A stretch of DNA of 64,000 nt from Hyperoodon ampullatus (taxonomy: Eukaryota; Chordata; Mammalia; Artiodactyla; Ziphiidae), in contig OX457072.1 of the NCBI GenBank assembly GCA_949752795.1, positions 868,001 through 932,000 of the forward strand, in the 5' to 3' direction. Shown here one piece after another: positions 32,125 through 43,400 of this stretch. A program made the position numbers and the translations under genes. The notes beneath the pieces were generated by a model, which ran no database searches, was not told where the DNA came from, and saw nothing but the letters and a program-made list of their open reading frames with translations. How positions within the stretch are numbered: the first letter of the stretch is position 1; each line of letters starts with the position of its first letter.

Positions 32125-32602
32125 AGTTCCCTGCCCTCCCTGAGAAGGTGGCTGCATTGTTTGCCACGTGACTCTAGTTTTCCCACTGAACGGTGGATCT
32201 GTGTCCCCACTGTCTGCGTCTGGGCTGTCCAGTGACTTGCTTTGGTCTAATAGAATGTGTGCAATGTCCCAGTTCCAGGCCCAGCCCTCAGGGGTCTTGT
32301 GTGCATCCGCTCTCTGTCTTGGGACCCTGCCTTTGCCGTGAAGAAAAGGCCAGGCTGACCCACCGGAGCACAGGAGGCTACGTGGAGCTGCGCCGAGCCT
32401 GCCCGGCCCAGGGGCCCCTCAGCCGACCGGCAGTGACGACCGATTAGGAGCCCAAGTTGAGTCAGCTGAGCTCTGCCCACGTCAGCAGTGTTCCAGCCAC
32501 TCTGTACACCCGCGACAAATGTGACTTGTTGCCTTTTGAAAGCACCACGTTTTGGGGTGGCTTGTCAGGCAGCGATAGCTGAGCGGTACAGTCAATAAAC
32601 AT
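32125..32602 (+). mobile_element. MLT1-like solitary LTR (ERVL-MaLR)
   Basis: The sequence follows the order typical of MLT1 LTRs: 'tgacttgctttggtctaata' with 'gaatgtgtgcaatg', then 'aaaggccaggctgacccacc', then 'ggaggctacgtggagctgcg', and at the end 'ccacgttttggggtggcttg' with 'caggcagcgatagctgagc'. MaLR elements are non-autonomous relatives of ERVL that amplified in early placental mammals. No internal retroviral region or second LTR pair was recognised, so this looks like a solitary or truncated LTR. The left boundary is uncertain. Confidence 0.6.
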
Positions 32603-32639
32603 CTTTTGCGGCTAAATCAGAAGGATCCTTCTTTCAGTC

Positions 32640-32955
32640 CTTGTAGCAGAGACTGTTATGGGTGCCCTTTTCATCACGAAGGTACAGCAGACGGTCCTCT
32701 CACCTCCTGGGCCACGTGACTGACTCCAGCTCGTGGGATGCAGGCAGGAGGAATGTGGGCTCGCCCACGCTTTCGGCCCCTGGGCTGGATGGAGGGGACA
32801 CAGCATCCCGAGTGGCCACATGGAGGGTGGCTGCTCCTCGGGGGTGTCGGCCGCAGGCGGGGTGTGAGCAGGACGCTGACTCGGACTGTGCCAAGTCGCT
32901 GAGCCCCGGGGTCTGTTGAGCAGCTGGAGCTGCCCCCCTCCCCGACCCTGACCTC
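32640..32955 (+). mobile_element. Possible second LTR-like fragment
   Basis: This segment ends with 'ccaagtcgctgagccccggg', which echoes the 'aagccactgagttttggggt' ends of MaLR-type LTRs, and carries 'ccacatggagggtggctgct' upstream. It is adjacent to and in the same orientation as the preceding MLT1-like element. The family is not determined and it may not be an LTR. Confidence 0.3.
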
Positions 32956-33945
32956 CTGGAACCTTGGGAGGCTCCCCCTCCTTGGTCACCCCCACCACCC
33001 CCTTGTTTCCGGGCCCGTACGCTGCAGTTTCCCCTGACACACGTGTCGGTGCGTCTCCATCACTCTCAAGGAGATAAGGTCCAGAGGCCTTTGCGTGCCT
33101 TCCTGGACCATTTCCTGACTGCCCGCCTGACCCTGTGGCCACCGCAGCCCTCGCACTCGTGCGTTTGCAGGAACGCTCTCCTTCACTCCGACGGCTCTGT
33201 TCGCTGTTTCTCTGCTCAAAATACTCTTTCTACTTTTGCTACCACTTTGGGTCGGGTCTGTCACCCATTTCAAGAACCCTGGCCCTGAGGTCGGGTGAAG
33301 AGCCGCCCGCAGGCTCCTGTGTCTGTCCCCATCAGAGGACTTCCTGCTGTCACGGCCCCGATCTTTCACCAGCCGACCCCAGGCTCTAGCTGGATCAGCC
33401 CGTGTGCTCGCCATGCGTCCAAGTGTACACACGGGTGCTGGTCCCACGGCCACTCGGATCATCTTGGGGGGGGAGTGCATCAGTGGGTGAGCCTTGTAGG
33501 AGTGGGGAGCAAGAGTGCGTGACGTCCAGAACCAGACTCACCTTCAGTACCTGTAACTAATGAGGAAGGCGGCCACAAAGGTGACCTTGCCTGATCCTCC
33601 TCGGAGCTTCTCTGCACTTGGTCCCTCTGACGATCACTGGGCTACTGACGGTTATAGGAAGGGAATGGCCCTCTTCCCAAGGGTGTTTCCTTCTATTATC
33701 ATTAGTGATGAAAATTGGATTTATTTCACATATTACAGTGCAGGATTTGATGTTGTTTTTATGTGAACATAACTGTTCTGTAAAACCTCAAGCATTTTTC
33801 TCTGCTAGAATTGGCAGATGAGAGGTTATATAAACTTGTGGCCAGTGGAGAGGTTCCCAAAACATTGCTGTTGAAGCAGAGGGAGCAGAGGGCAGGGACG
33901 TGGGTGTCCGGATTCCTCCTGCAGGTGGAGGAGGCCCGCTTGTGT
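32956..33945. other. Unique non-coding DNA, no gene seen
   Basis: No repeat or gene is recognised with confidence. The region near 33.12-33.25 kb faintly resembles the body of an L2 3' end ('ggaacgctctccttcactcc'), but not enough to call. Confidence 0.4.
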
Positions 33946-33949
33946 CTGC

Positions 33950-34068
33950 TCTTTATTACAGGACTGCTCTCCACCCGCAGGAGAGCTCAGGAGGGTCAGG
34001 CGTTCTGCCCAAGGTCACACAGCAACTTGGGCCTGACTCTGTGTCTGAGAGCAGGTGTGGTTGTCTTT
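33950..34068 (-). mobile_element. MIR SINE fragment
   Basis: The antisense MIR pattern is clear in the middle: 'aggagagctcaggagggtca' followed by 'ctgcccaaggtcacacagca' at about 34,003-34,022 and then 'gactctgtgtctgagagcag'. Divergence is typical for the family. Confidence 0.65.
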
Positions 34069-34358
34069 GCCAGGACCCACCCCCCCATCTCTTGCACACC
34101 CTGTGCTCCTGGACATGGGGACGGACCCCTGCTCACTCACCCTGATCAGCCTGGTGGTGACCACATGCCCAGAGGGTCCGGAGGGACGGCGTTGGCGCCT
34201 GTCCCGTGGGGGGACCGTCCCGGCATCTGCCTCCCTGTGTGAGCCTGTCCTGCCTGTGTGCTGCCGCCCTGATTTCTGACCCCGCGGGGAGTGTCCGGGC
34301 ACAGGGAATGGGGGTGGGGCGGGGGTCCTGCCGTCTCCGATGACAGCGAGAGCAGCGG
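34069..34358. other. Unique non-coding DNA, no gene seen
   Basis: Short GC-rich spacer between two MIR-like fragments. No feature is recognised. Confidence 0.4.
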
Positions 34359-34436
34359 GGACCGATTGAGGGCTTCCTGCACTTCCAGTGCGTCACCCGA
34401 ACAGCCTCATCTAATCCCTGGGGGCACCACCAGGCA
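34359..34436 (-). mobile_element. Possible MIR SINE fragment
   Basis: The order 'gattgagggcttcctgcact', 'tccagtgcgtcacccgaaca', 'gcctcatctaatcc' mirrors the antisense MIR start ('tattgagcgcttactatgtgccaggcactg...', 'ctcatttaatcctc'). Short and diverged. It could continue the MIR at 33.95 kb, split by an insertion or deletion. Confidence 0.4.
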
Positions 34437-34725
34437 GGGGCAGGAGGTACGGGGCTTCCAGGACCCCCCCAGAGCCCCTGCCCAGCCGCTCCCCTCCAGG
34501 TACCTGTCCGGGGGGGCTGTGTCAGCGTTGACCCCCAGACGGGTCCTGTGCGTGGAGCCCGGCCCCTTCCGCCCCCCGATACCGGCTACCTCAGCTCCTC
34601 TGGAGACCACGTCTCACACCCTGTTGGGGGCGGGCGTGTCGGCTGGAAGACACGGCAGGAGGCGGGACTGATCACACGTGGAGTAAGGGACACGTCCTCG
34701 TGACCACAGACACGTGTGCTGGTGC
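34437..34725. other. GC-rich unique DNA, no gene seen
   Basis: No gene or repeat is recognised. It directly precedes the young SINE insertion. Confidence 0.4.
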
Positions 34726-34741
34726 CCAGTCATTGGCTTTT
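34726..34741 (+). repeat. Left target-site duplication of the young SINE
   Basis: The 16-mer 'ccagtcattggctttt' is repeated without mismatch at 34,952-34,967. Its last T residues merge with the 22-base T run at 34,738-34,759. Confidence 0.95.
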
Positions 34742-34951
34742 TTTTTTTTTTTTTTTTTTGGCGGTACGCGGGCCTCTCACTGTTGTGGCCTCTCCCGTTG
34801 CGGAGCACAGGCTCCGGACGCGCAGGCCCAGCGGCCATGGCTCACGGGCCCAGCCGCTCCGCGGCATGTGGGATCCTCCCCGACCGGGGCACAAACCCGC
34901 GTCCCCTGCATCGCCAGGCGGACTCTCAACCACTGCGCCACCAGGGAAGCC
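34738..34951 (-). mobile_element. Young cetacean CHR-type SINE
   Basis: On the minus strand the element begins 'ggggcttccctggtggcgca' and ends in a run of A (plus-strand T run, 34,738-34,759). It matches closely the tRNA-derived SINE seen at very high copy number in dolphin and other toothed-whale genomes. The A box is intact (tggcgcagtgg, plus-strand 34,930-34,940). The B box (ggtttgtgccc, plus-strand 34,887-34,897) departs from consensus, as usual for this family. Many CpGs are preserved, the A tail is long and pure, and the target-site duplication is perfect, all signs of recent insertion by L1 machinery. It is the strongest clue to the source organism. Confidence 0.95.
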
Positions 34952-34967
34952 CCAGTCATTGGCTTTT
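34952..34967 (+). repeat. Right target-site duplication of the young SINE
   Basis: Exact partner of 34,726-34,741, immediately after the SINE head. Confidence 0.95.
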
Positions 34968-36530
34968 ACACCTAAATTCCTCACCACGTGTCTCTGTGTT
35001 AACTTGCCCGTGTCGGTCACAGGCAGCGAAGGCTTGGGAAGCGGAGGGTGCGCAGGCAGGGCCGCCCCCGGACCACACCCATCCCGCACGGGGAGGGCGT
35101 GGCCCCACCGCCATCCTTCCACTCTCGGCAGGCGACCCCACGCCCCCCGCGTCCTGTGCAGAGTCAGCTCAGATCCTGCAGAGTTTTCCTTCTGCTTTTC
35201 AGCCACAGAACGTGAGGTGGAGGCCAGGAGCTGCCTGTCGGCCCACGGGGTTTGGGGGAGGCCTGGCTGCTGTTTGCAGAGAGGGGAGGAGGCCGGGCCA
35301 GCTCTCGGGCTGCCCGCAGGCCCCGGCAGCCAGCGGCCTGGGCCCCGCCTGCCCAGCCGCCCGGCCGCCCTGTGTGTGTGACCGCGGCGTGCGAGCTACT
35401 GGGATGGGCCCGGCTCCTCCCTGGGGAGGGACCTGACCCGAGGTCTCTCATCACTCGGCAGGACAGCCTAGTGGCTACTCACACGGGCTCAGGGCCCCTG
35501 GGCACCAAGCGGGTGACCTCGAGGAGTGGTGCTTTCCAAGGCTGGGCTTAGTCCGAGTATCCGCGCTGGCTCTTGGTCACGGTGGGATCTGCGGAGAGAG
35601 CAGGGGCCACGGCTACGAGGAACCCGGACACGCTGGGCCTGACACAGCCCCCGAGAGGCCACTGCGAGGATCCAGGAGGGCACAGTGGCGTTGTGCATGG
35701 GGGCTGTTGCTGGAGATGGCGAGGTGCCTGACCATGGATGCTTCTGGAAGATGTAGCCGGCGGACTTTGCTGATGGAGTCGTCGTGGAGGATGAGATGGG
35801 AGAAACCAGGGTGACCGGGGCGAGGCTGGGGGATGGGCCGTTCCCAGCAGGCTGCGTCAGGGCCCCAGTGAGAGCTTAGTAGGAATGGGGTACGCGGATC
35901 TGGGGTTTGGGGAGGGGTGGGGCTGGAGGTACCACTTTCACCATGGAATAGTTTTAAGGACGTGTAGACAGACTGGTAGGTGTGCGTCCTGCCTTTGCTC
36001 AGGCATCTGCAGTCAGACATCAGTCCAACTGACTTCAACTGTCCAGTCATCGAGCATCTACTACATGCAGTAATATTCTGGTAGCCCCCAAACTACTATG
36101 GAATGAAGTTACATACGAGTAACTTATAATGTAACTCTTCTGTTCATAAAAATAGCTTTACTTGAAACCCAAAAGTATCTTAGCAGTCTCAGTAAGGTGG
36201 GAAGTTTTCTCATCACGTAAACGTGACACACACACGCACACAGGACAGCCCACCGCCGAGGTCTTCCCAGCAGCCGGGGAGGTAGGGCGTGAGCGGGACG
36301 ACCAGCCACATGCACGGGGACAAAGCGAGGGCCTGGGGTCGGGAGCGCTGCCTCGGGAGCGACCTGGCACCAGTGGAGCTGGACTGGCCTGGCTCTTCCC
36401 CCTGCACCCGGACACTCTTTACTGATAAAAATGAATAGGTGATTTTCACCAAAACAGAGAGGCCGGCCGGCCCCATAGGAAGCTGGGCCATCACGTGGGC
36501 ATGAGTTCTGGGTCACAGATTTTTCCACAA
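34968..36530. other. GC-rich unique DNA, no gene seen
   Basis: No repeat family or gene is recognised. Open frames of up to 240 codons start left of this block inside the SINE (34,714-35,436) and so cannot be ancestral genes. A short (CA)n lies near 36,228-36,243. Confidence 0.5.
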
Positions 36531-36534
36531 AGAA

Positions 36535-37065
36535 TATGCTTTTAAACCTTTTATTTTGGGATGATTAAAGAGTCACGTGCAGTTGTGAGATAAAAGGCAG
36601 AAAACCCGTGCCCCTTTTACCCTGCCTCCCCAGGGTAACACCCCGTGACACTATGGACCCACAACTCCACGTCACAACCTAAATACTGAGTTTGTGCAGC
36701 TACTGATGTACCCATCACCAGGGTTTGTTTATCTCTGTTTATCCCATCACCAGGATCCCTGGGCTTCCCTTTGGGGTCACCGCCACCCCTACCCCTGGCA
36801 ACGACCATCTCTTTTCCATCTCTGTATGTTATACGACATGTATGGGACGTGTCCTCACTGAGCGTAATTCCGTGAGGCCCGTCCTCCTTGTCTGGATCTG
36901 CGCATCCTTTTAGTCTGAGCGCCTTCCGCAGTCTGGATGGAGCACCTTTTCGGCAACCACTCATCTGCTGAAGGACACCTGAGTTTGCTCCTGTTTTGGG
37001 CTATGACAAAGAAAGCCTCTGTAAACATTCATGTACCAGTTTTCATGTGGACAGAAGCTTTCTAG
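36535..37065 (-). mobile_element. Antisense L1 3' UTR fragment
   Basis: On the plus strand it reads 'cttttattttgggatgatta', 'aagagtcacgtgcagttgtg', later 'tggcaacgaccatctctttt', then 'catctgctgaaggacacctg' and 'ttttgggctatgacaaagaa'. This is the same L1 3' UTR text seen at 13.65-14.2 kb, in the same antisense orientation and independently diverged. It carries no protein. The right boundary is approximate. Confidence 0.75.
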
Positions 37066-37615
37066 GATTGAAAAAAGAAATCCTTTAAAATTCCTGAATA
37101 AATGTGGACGGGGCCCCCAGGGCACCACGGGAGGAGCGGGGAACCTGTCCAGGAGGGTCTACCTGGAGAGCCGCCCTCACAGTGAGCGGCCCCGTGAGCG
37201 CGTGGCTCTCAGCTTCTCTTCCAGCTGCTGAGACACCCGGCCCCGGTGTCACCTGCAGACAGTCGGCCTGCGCTCCCAGGGCCCACGGGGAGAGCCGGCG
37301 GCTGAAGAGGCTCTTATTTCTCACTGCTCTGAGCTGGCGCTGTCTTCAGAGTGCCCTCAGTGTGACAGAATCAAGTTATCACCCGAGAAAATAGTTCCTA
37401 TCTTTCCTGTGGCTCAAAAGTTTGAAATGTATCAATTTGAAATAGTAAAACGTTGGGGACGTGGCCTTTTGGGTTCTGCTATATTTGTAACAAAAGGGTC
37501 GTATTGTTTTATTATTATATTATTTTATAGTCACACCTGAGGCAAAGCATCCTTCTCTGCCCTGATGATGGCATTCAGATGGGATGCCCCTCCCTGCTGC
37601 TCAGACCACGAGGTG
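37066..37615. other. Unique non-coding DNA, no gene seen
   Basis: No gene is recognised. There is an AT-rich patch at 37.42-37.55 kb including 'attgttttattattatatta'. Confidence 0.45.
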
Positions 37616-37617
37616 AG

Positions 37618-37700
37618 TGTCAGCATCATTCTCATTTCCCAGGTGACATGGAGTCACTTTCTGAGTCACAGAGCTGGAGCAAGTGGGGGTGAGCCAGCCC
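37618..37700 (-). mobile_element. MIR SINE fragment
   Basis: The pattern 'cattctcatttcccaggtga', 'gagtcactttctgagtcaca' and 'gagctggagcaagtgggg' follows antisense MIR with an internal deletion. Confidence 0.45.
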
Positions 37701-39945
37701 TGGGCAGCTTCAGGAGAGTCCAGGGACGCCTTCCATCCCTATGCTGCCAGCCGGGACTCGCCTTTTGGATCCAGTGGTGGGGTTCGCCGTGCAGGCGCTG
37801 CTGGGTGGCTGGTGTTCACCCGGCACCAAGATCAGCCCCCTCCTGCTTTAGGACCAGGGTCATCTCTCAGTAGCTGTCCTGAAAGCACAGCTACTTAAAT
37901 ATATACTGACACACAGAGCTCTTTGTCTGCCGAAAGGATATGAAAGTCAAAATACTTTTCCTGGAGCCGTTTGGTGGGTCAGCGTGGAGCACGTTGTGTC
38001 TCAGGACACGGTTCAGAGCTGCTTCCTCTCCCCTCCTGCCCCCATGCTGACCGCACGCTTTCCTTCCCACTCACAGGAGGTGCTTCCTGCACGACCCGCT
38101 GCTGCCCGCGGCATCCCCACTGCGTCCTCCTCCCGAGAGGGTTCCCGGGCCCCCCCTCAGGGGACTGCTTTTCTTGGAAATGGTTTCAACCTCGATACTT
38201 GCTTCCCTGTGAGTCTGTTGTGTTGAGAGGATGGCAAGGAAGGCCTGGAGGGTGGGGTTCTGCCCTTCGGATGCTGCACGGCCTCAGTTCCACGGACTCT
38301 TTGCGTTTTTCCTCATCCGTTTGGGGCAGGTACCTCTGCCCTGACCCGCATTACGATGGGCAGCTTTTGGCAGCCACAGGCCAGTGCTTGCGAGGGACCC
38401 TCCCGTCCCCAAGCCGGGACACGGGCAGCGGGGACCATCCTCCCCTCGCCTCGCGGTTTGGTGGCCGCGGAGCACACCCACGTGGCCTTTCCACGCCGCC
38501 CTGCACGCTGGGCACTCTCACCCCTGACTTCTGCACAGAGGTGAGTAAACGGTCTGTTAGTGTTCGTCGGTAGAAATGAGCTACTTTCCACCCTGAGATG
38601 TGGCCTCAGGAGAATAAATACCCTTTATTTCCAGATCGTAAGAGAATGGGTCCCTCCTGCGTGGGAGGAATTTAGGACCCTGTCCTGGAGGACAAGGCGG
38701 CAGCTAACCCCCCATGCTGCTCTTCACACGGTCTCTTGGAGACTCTTTTATCCCCGACTGTCCCGGGTGTGTCAGCGCTGAGCCTGGACACGGTTCTAAC
38801 GCGGAGAACATTAAAAAAAAAGTTCTTGGCCAGATTAGTTTCCCAAATCCCTCTTTCCATGATGGAGAATAGCTTTGCTTTAACAAGCATTCTGTGCTCA
38901 CGGCTCTGCTTCCCATCTGGCTCAGCCTCCCATGAAGTCATAACGTTGTGATATGGCAGCGGTTACCAAGATGGAAATGATTATGATATCGCAGGGGCGG
39001 CAAGCGTGCCCGAAGCGGCCAAGGCCACTGCGCCCTCAGCCACATCCCTCCCGTCTTCCCGGCCTGTCTTTGTCCGGAGCAGCTCGGGAAAGTTGCTCAG
39101 CCTCCCTTGATTCGGTTCTTGCAGTTTGACGGTTGTGGCCTCAAAAGTTTGGACGACGGTTTCTGGACCAGCTGTTATCTGTCGTCTCTGGGGATTCTGG
39201 GCTCCCTCTGGGAACGGGATGAGACAAGCCTTTCTGGGACACCTTTCAAGTAGGGAAACTGGAGCACATGCTCTGAGGGAAGCCAGCTGCAGGAAGTCTG
39301 GCAGAGGTGGCCGTGTGCTTTGCTGAGAACAGGAACGGGGCCTGGCCGTGTACTTGGGTGAGCTGGAGCGGAAGGACAACCAGGAAGAAAACAGGAGGGC
39401 GTTTCTGTGTTTGAGACTAACCTCGGGGGAAAGGCCGCAGAGGAAGAGGACTGTGGCCACCGAACAGTCAAGGCGTTAAACTGTTTAGGAGATCGTTTAG
39501 CTCAACAAATTTAACCTGTTGGACGATAGTCCTTAAAAGAAAACAAAAGACGAGGTTTCCCACTGAAGTAACGAGCACCGTGAGGCGTTGCCGCTCTTAC
39601 TGATCTAACCCCATCTCTTCCCACCATCGCCCTGGGCGACGGAAAACCAAAGCAGGCTGCTCTTCTCCTGGCCCCTGGGGTCTCCTTGCTCGAAGCCCCT
39701 TCGGTGGGTCTCCCTCCCGCCTCCTGGGCAAAGGGGCTGGGAGCCCACTGCTGCCCGTGCTCGGCCAGCAAGGCAGGCTGTCCCAGCCACCCGGTAGAGC
39801 CACAGGGCCACTTCCACATGAGGCTGTCGCCCTGTACACACCCTGCAGCTGTCTGAGACGTTCACAGAAATATCCAACTTGTGACCTACCGACTCCAGTT
39901 GGATGAGAGGGGGTTTGGGACCACTGCGGACACACATTTGCTTCT
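37701..39945. other. Unique non-coding DNA, no gene seen
   Basis: No gene or clear repeat. Open frames up to 200 codons (37,971-38,573, plus strand) are overlapped by opposite-strand frames and have no domain. A short A run lies at about 38,812-38,821. Confidence 0.5.
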
Positions 39946-39954
39946 CAGGTGTCC

Positions 39955-40495
39955 ACTGAAGAGAACGCACAACCTGCAAGTTTGAGCTGTGTTTTATTCG
40001 GGGACCTTCCTGAGGACATAAGCTTGGGAAGCAGCCTCTCAGTAGGTGGGAGGGACCGCTCCAAAGAGGTCAGGGAGGAACCAGGATGTAGAGGAGTCTT
40101 TGGTGAAAGAAATCTAGTCAAACAGCAAAAGATATCTGCACAGCACTGAAAACAGACATCCCCGGTTAATGATTTTAGTGCTTTTCTAGGTATGGGAAGG
40201 TGCAAGAGTCGGGGCTCGTTGGAATTATTCTTGAGATGTGCATCTTCACCTTCCAGGACCAGTATCCAGAGCACAGAATGCTTCCTGTTTTTCTCCATCC
40301 TGGATTCCCCTCGGGAATTCACGCACCTTTGGGGGCCCGACGGCAGGCAACGCGTGGTGTTTACCGGAAGGGCAGGCAACACTCTTTGTCTGCACAGGTA
40401 AAGGGACATCAACAAGACTGTAGGACAGGAGTTTTGGGGGCATCAGGCCTGGGTCGGGATGTTTGATGACTGTCCCCGTGGAAAGTTCTTTAAAA
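39955..40495 (+). mobile_element. Cetartiodactyl LTR-like interspersed repeat
   Basis: The block order 'gtttgagctgtgttttattc', 'gcttgggaagcagcctctca', 'gaccgctccaaagaggtcag', 'tgattttagtgcttttctag', 'gtatgggaaggtgcaagagt' and 'ccagtatccagagcac' matches a dispersed repeat I recall from artiodactyl genomes and believe to be LTR-derived. Family name and true orientation are not certain. No retroviral genes are present in or beside it. Boundaries are approximate. A RepeatMasker run would settle the identity. Confidence 0.45.
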
Positions 40496-43400
40496 CATAC
40501 CATGAAGGCACGTGGGGAGAGTTACACTCGTTTCCCCTCACGTAAGAATGAGTTTGGAGAAAATAACAGCCGTGGCGTGAGAAAACTGAAACATTGTTCA
40601 AGGACGCGGCAGATCTGTTTTCTGCATTTTCCTGTTGGCATATTTTGGTTCACATAGGCGGGGGGTTAAGATGCTACCCTGTTGCCTGTGGGCTTGCGTT
40701 TACTGAGTCCCCTGCCTTGGCACTGGGGGGCCTCCTGGGGTGCAGGAGGTCAGGGTCTGAGGGTTGTGAGTTACGAACCTTACTTCATGCTAATGGATCA
40801 TTTGTAGCCTCCGTAGAGAAGACTCACGTTGTCCACATGAGTGGACATAACTATGGCTCCACATTGAACTTGGGTGGGAGAAGCTGACCAGGAGACCAGC
40901 CCTCAGCATGGCTCACAGGCCTGGCTAAGTTTGGGAACTGCTGATGGGGGGCAGGCTGTCTCCATCCTGGAGCTGCTGGGGCACGTGTGCTGAGGGAGCC
41001 TGACCGCTGCTGTGGTTTATGTGCTTGGTGTCTTCCTGAATATCCGTCTGCCGTGAACAAGTGGATTTGATTTCCACTTTGCAAGACACTCCCTGTGTCA
41101 GAAATCATTGTTGCTTCCCATTCGGTGCCCCCGAGGGTCAAACTGAATTTCTCCTGGGAGAGGGAGAGTTTGAACCATCCGAATATTTTCTGCCTGGTGG
41201 TCCTGAAGCCTTCAAGGACAGGGATGCTGTGACGGCCAGCCTGTCCTTCCCAAGGCATGTTGATGGCCAGATGGGAGGTGGCCAGAGGTTGTGGAAAAGC
41301 CCCAAATGGCAGAAATGCAGTTGGGGGTCTGATCACGGTGGTGGGAGTGATTTCACAGCCGGTGGCCGGCCTCTCCTTGCTCAGCTCTTCCCGTAGCCGT
41401 GGGGACACCTGGCGGGAACACGACACGGGCTGGTATTGAGGCTATGCTCTTCCTGAGTGAACAGAGACGAGAGTGGATTTCACCTTGAATTCAGCCTCCA
41501 GGGCTGGGCTGGGCTGGTGGGCCAGCCCGTCTCGGGGGCAGAGGTCCGGGCATCAGCAGCGTCTGCCGGGCACCCAGGGGCTGGACCTGCCGTCCCTGCC
41601 CATGTGGAGTTCCCAAGGCCGCCCTTTATGCCTTCGGGGCATTTATCCTCTCCCTCAGAGTAGCATGCGGCCACCCCGTGCCGCACCATTGGCCCCGGGT
41701 CGAGCCACCCCTGCGCCCGTGGGGGCTGGGCACTTGGAGAAGCCCTGCGGATGAGCCCGGCTTCTCCGAGGACCCCAGGCTGCCGGCTGGCTGGATGCAG
41801 AGCCCGAGGTGAGTGTCACTCCCTGGGGCTGGACACGCAGTTCAGTGTCCGGAGACAGAAAGCGCAAAGTGACCTGTTCTTACACAGCAGATAGTCCGCT
41901 GCTCAGGCTGAGGTGTTAGTGCTTTTAATGCCTCACTGTTTTACACCATTCGACGTCCACCTTCCCAGTGAGAAGCCACGGCCTGTATTCAGCCATTTCT
42001 TCCCGTGGTCACAGGCGAGACGACCAGTTGACCGAGAATGGATGTGGTTAGAAGGGCTCGTCTGCCACGTGGCTTCTGGGGAAAGGCCGTGTGTCGCTCA
42101 CCTCCGTGGGGGCGTTGGGACCCCAGACGGTAGGAACGCAGGCCCTCCAGCTCTCGTGCGTCCGCGGTGGTTGTGGAAGCCGCGCTGTGAATCTCAGCTG
42201 CGCGCACGCTCTCTGGCCCTGCCCCAGGCCCACTTCTCTTCCATCCCTCCCCGTCCACACAGGCAAGTGCACAGATGTGCAGTGGAGGTCAGCACCCGGC
42301 AGTGACCTCTGACCTCACTTTAGTAAATCCCTGGCCTGGGAGGGTGCTGGTGCCTCATGTGGGTCCGTCTCCTGCCCGGCGCTCGGCCGCACCTGCTCAG
42401 GACAGTGTCCCACACGGGCTGTCTTTCCAGTTCTTTTTTCTTCCTAAAAATATATTTCAAGCATCTCATCCTTTAAATCTCAGGGGAGCCGCAGTTACAT
42501 TTTTTCACAGTGCGCACATCTTAGTTTGTGCTCCAGCTGTGGACGATCTCAGAAAAGAGCACCACGTCCTCCAGATGAGCCTGAGCCTTTGTCACACCCC
42601 CCCCTCCACTGGCTGCTGTCCTGAAATTACTGCTCCGCGGGTGTCAGGTTCCCGTAGCACCAGTCACTCTGGGAGGGGTGTGCCTTGTTTTCTCTCTTTT
42701 CAGAGGTGACTTAAACACCCGGGAGCAGCTCACCAGGACGTTAAAGACCATCCTTCTGGTGTCATCAGCTCATCACCCACCCACTACCACCTTGTTTGGT
42801 TTTCTTTCCTAGAAAGCAGCCAGGGGTGGGCAGCCAGCCGTGGTCCCGTGAGCGAGTGGGTGTCCACGCTGGGGTCCCGGCTGCCGGCACAGTCACCCTC
42901 CCGCAGCCCGTCCCCAGAGCCCCGTGTCCCCGGCAGGCGCCCACCTCTGTGCGTCCACTGCATCAGATCTGACAGGGTCTCGGTCGGGGTCAGGGTCTCA
43001 GGGCTGACCCGAGGGCACCTGAGCGCGTTCGTGCGAAGGTCCGGACCAGACGCTGGTGCGCGTGCCGCCCGAGGAGGTGCGACGTGATGCCGGGAACCAT
43101 CGGTGCCTCCGCGTCGTTCCTGCGCGGCACCTCCCGTCTGTCCTAACGGGCCGCATACACGCCCTGACTGTGTGCACTGTCAGTCCCACTGGAAGTTCAG
43201 TCCCACCGGGGAGAGGTCTTGTCTCTTTGGCCACGGTGCCCAACAGCATAAACCACGGCAGGCGCCCGGCACGGCTCTGGACAGAACAGATCCACACGGT
43301 GCCAGGACCAGAGGGAAGGACCAGGCGACTCTGAACAGGGTCCAGGCAGAGGCCGGAGGACGGTTTTCTTAGGCGAGGGCAGCGCCTGGACGTCGTAGGT

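Noticed and set aside
33120..33260. L2-like segment
   Set aside because: Only one short block resembled L2 and the flanks did not continue the match.
34714..35436. 240-codon open frame, plus strand
   Set aside because: It begins inside the young SINE, including its T run as a poly-Phe stretch, so it cannot be an old gene.
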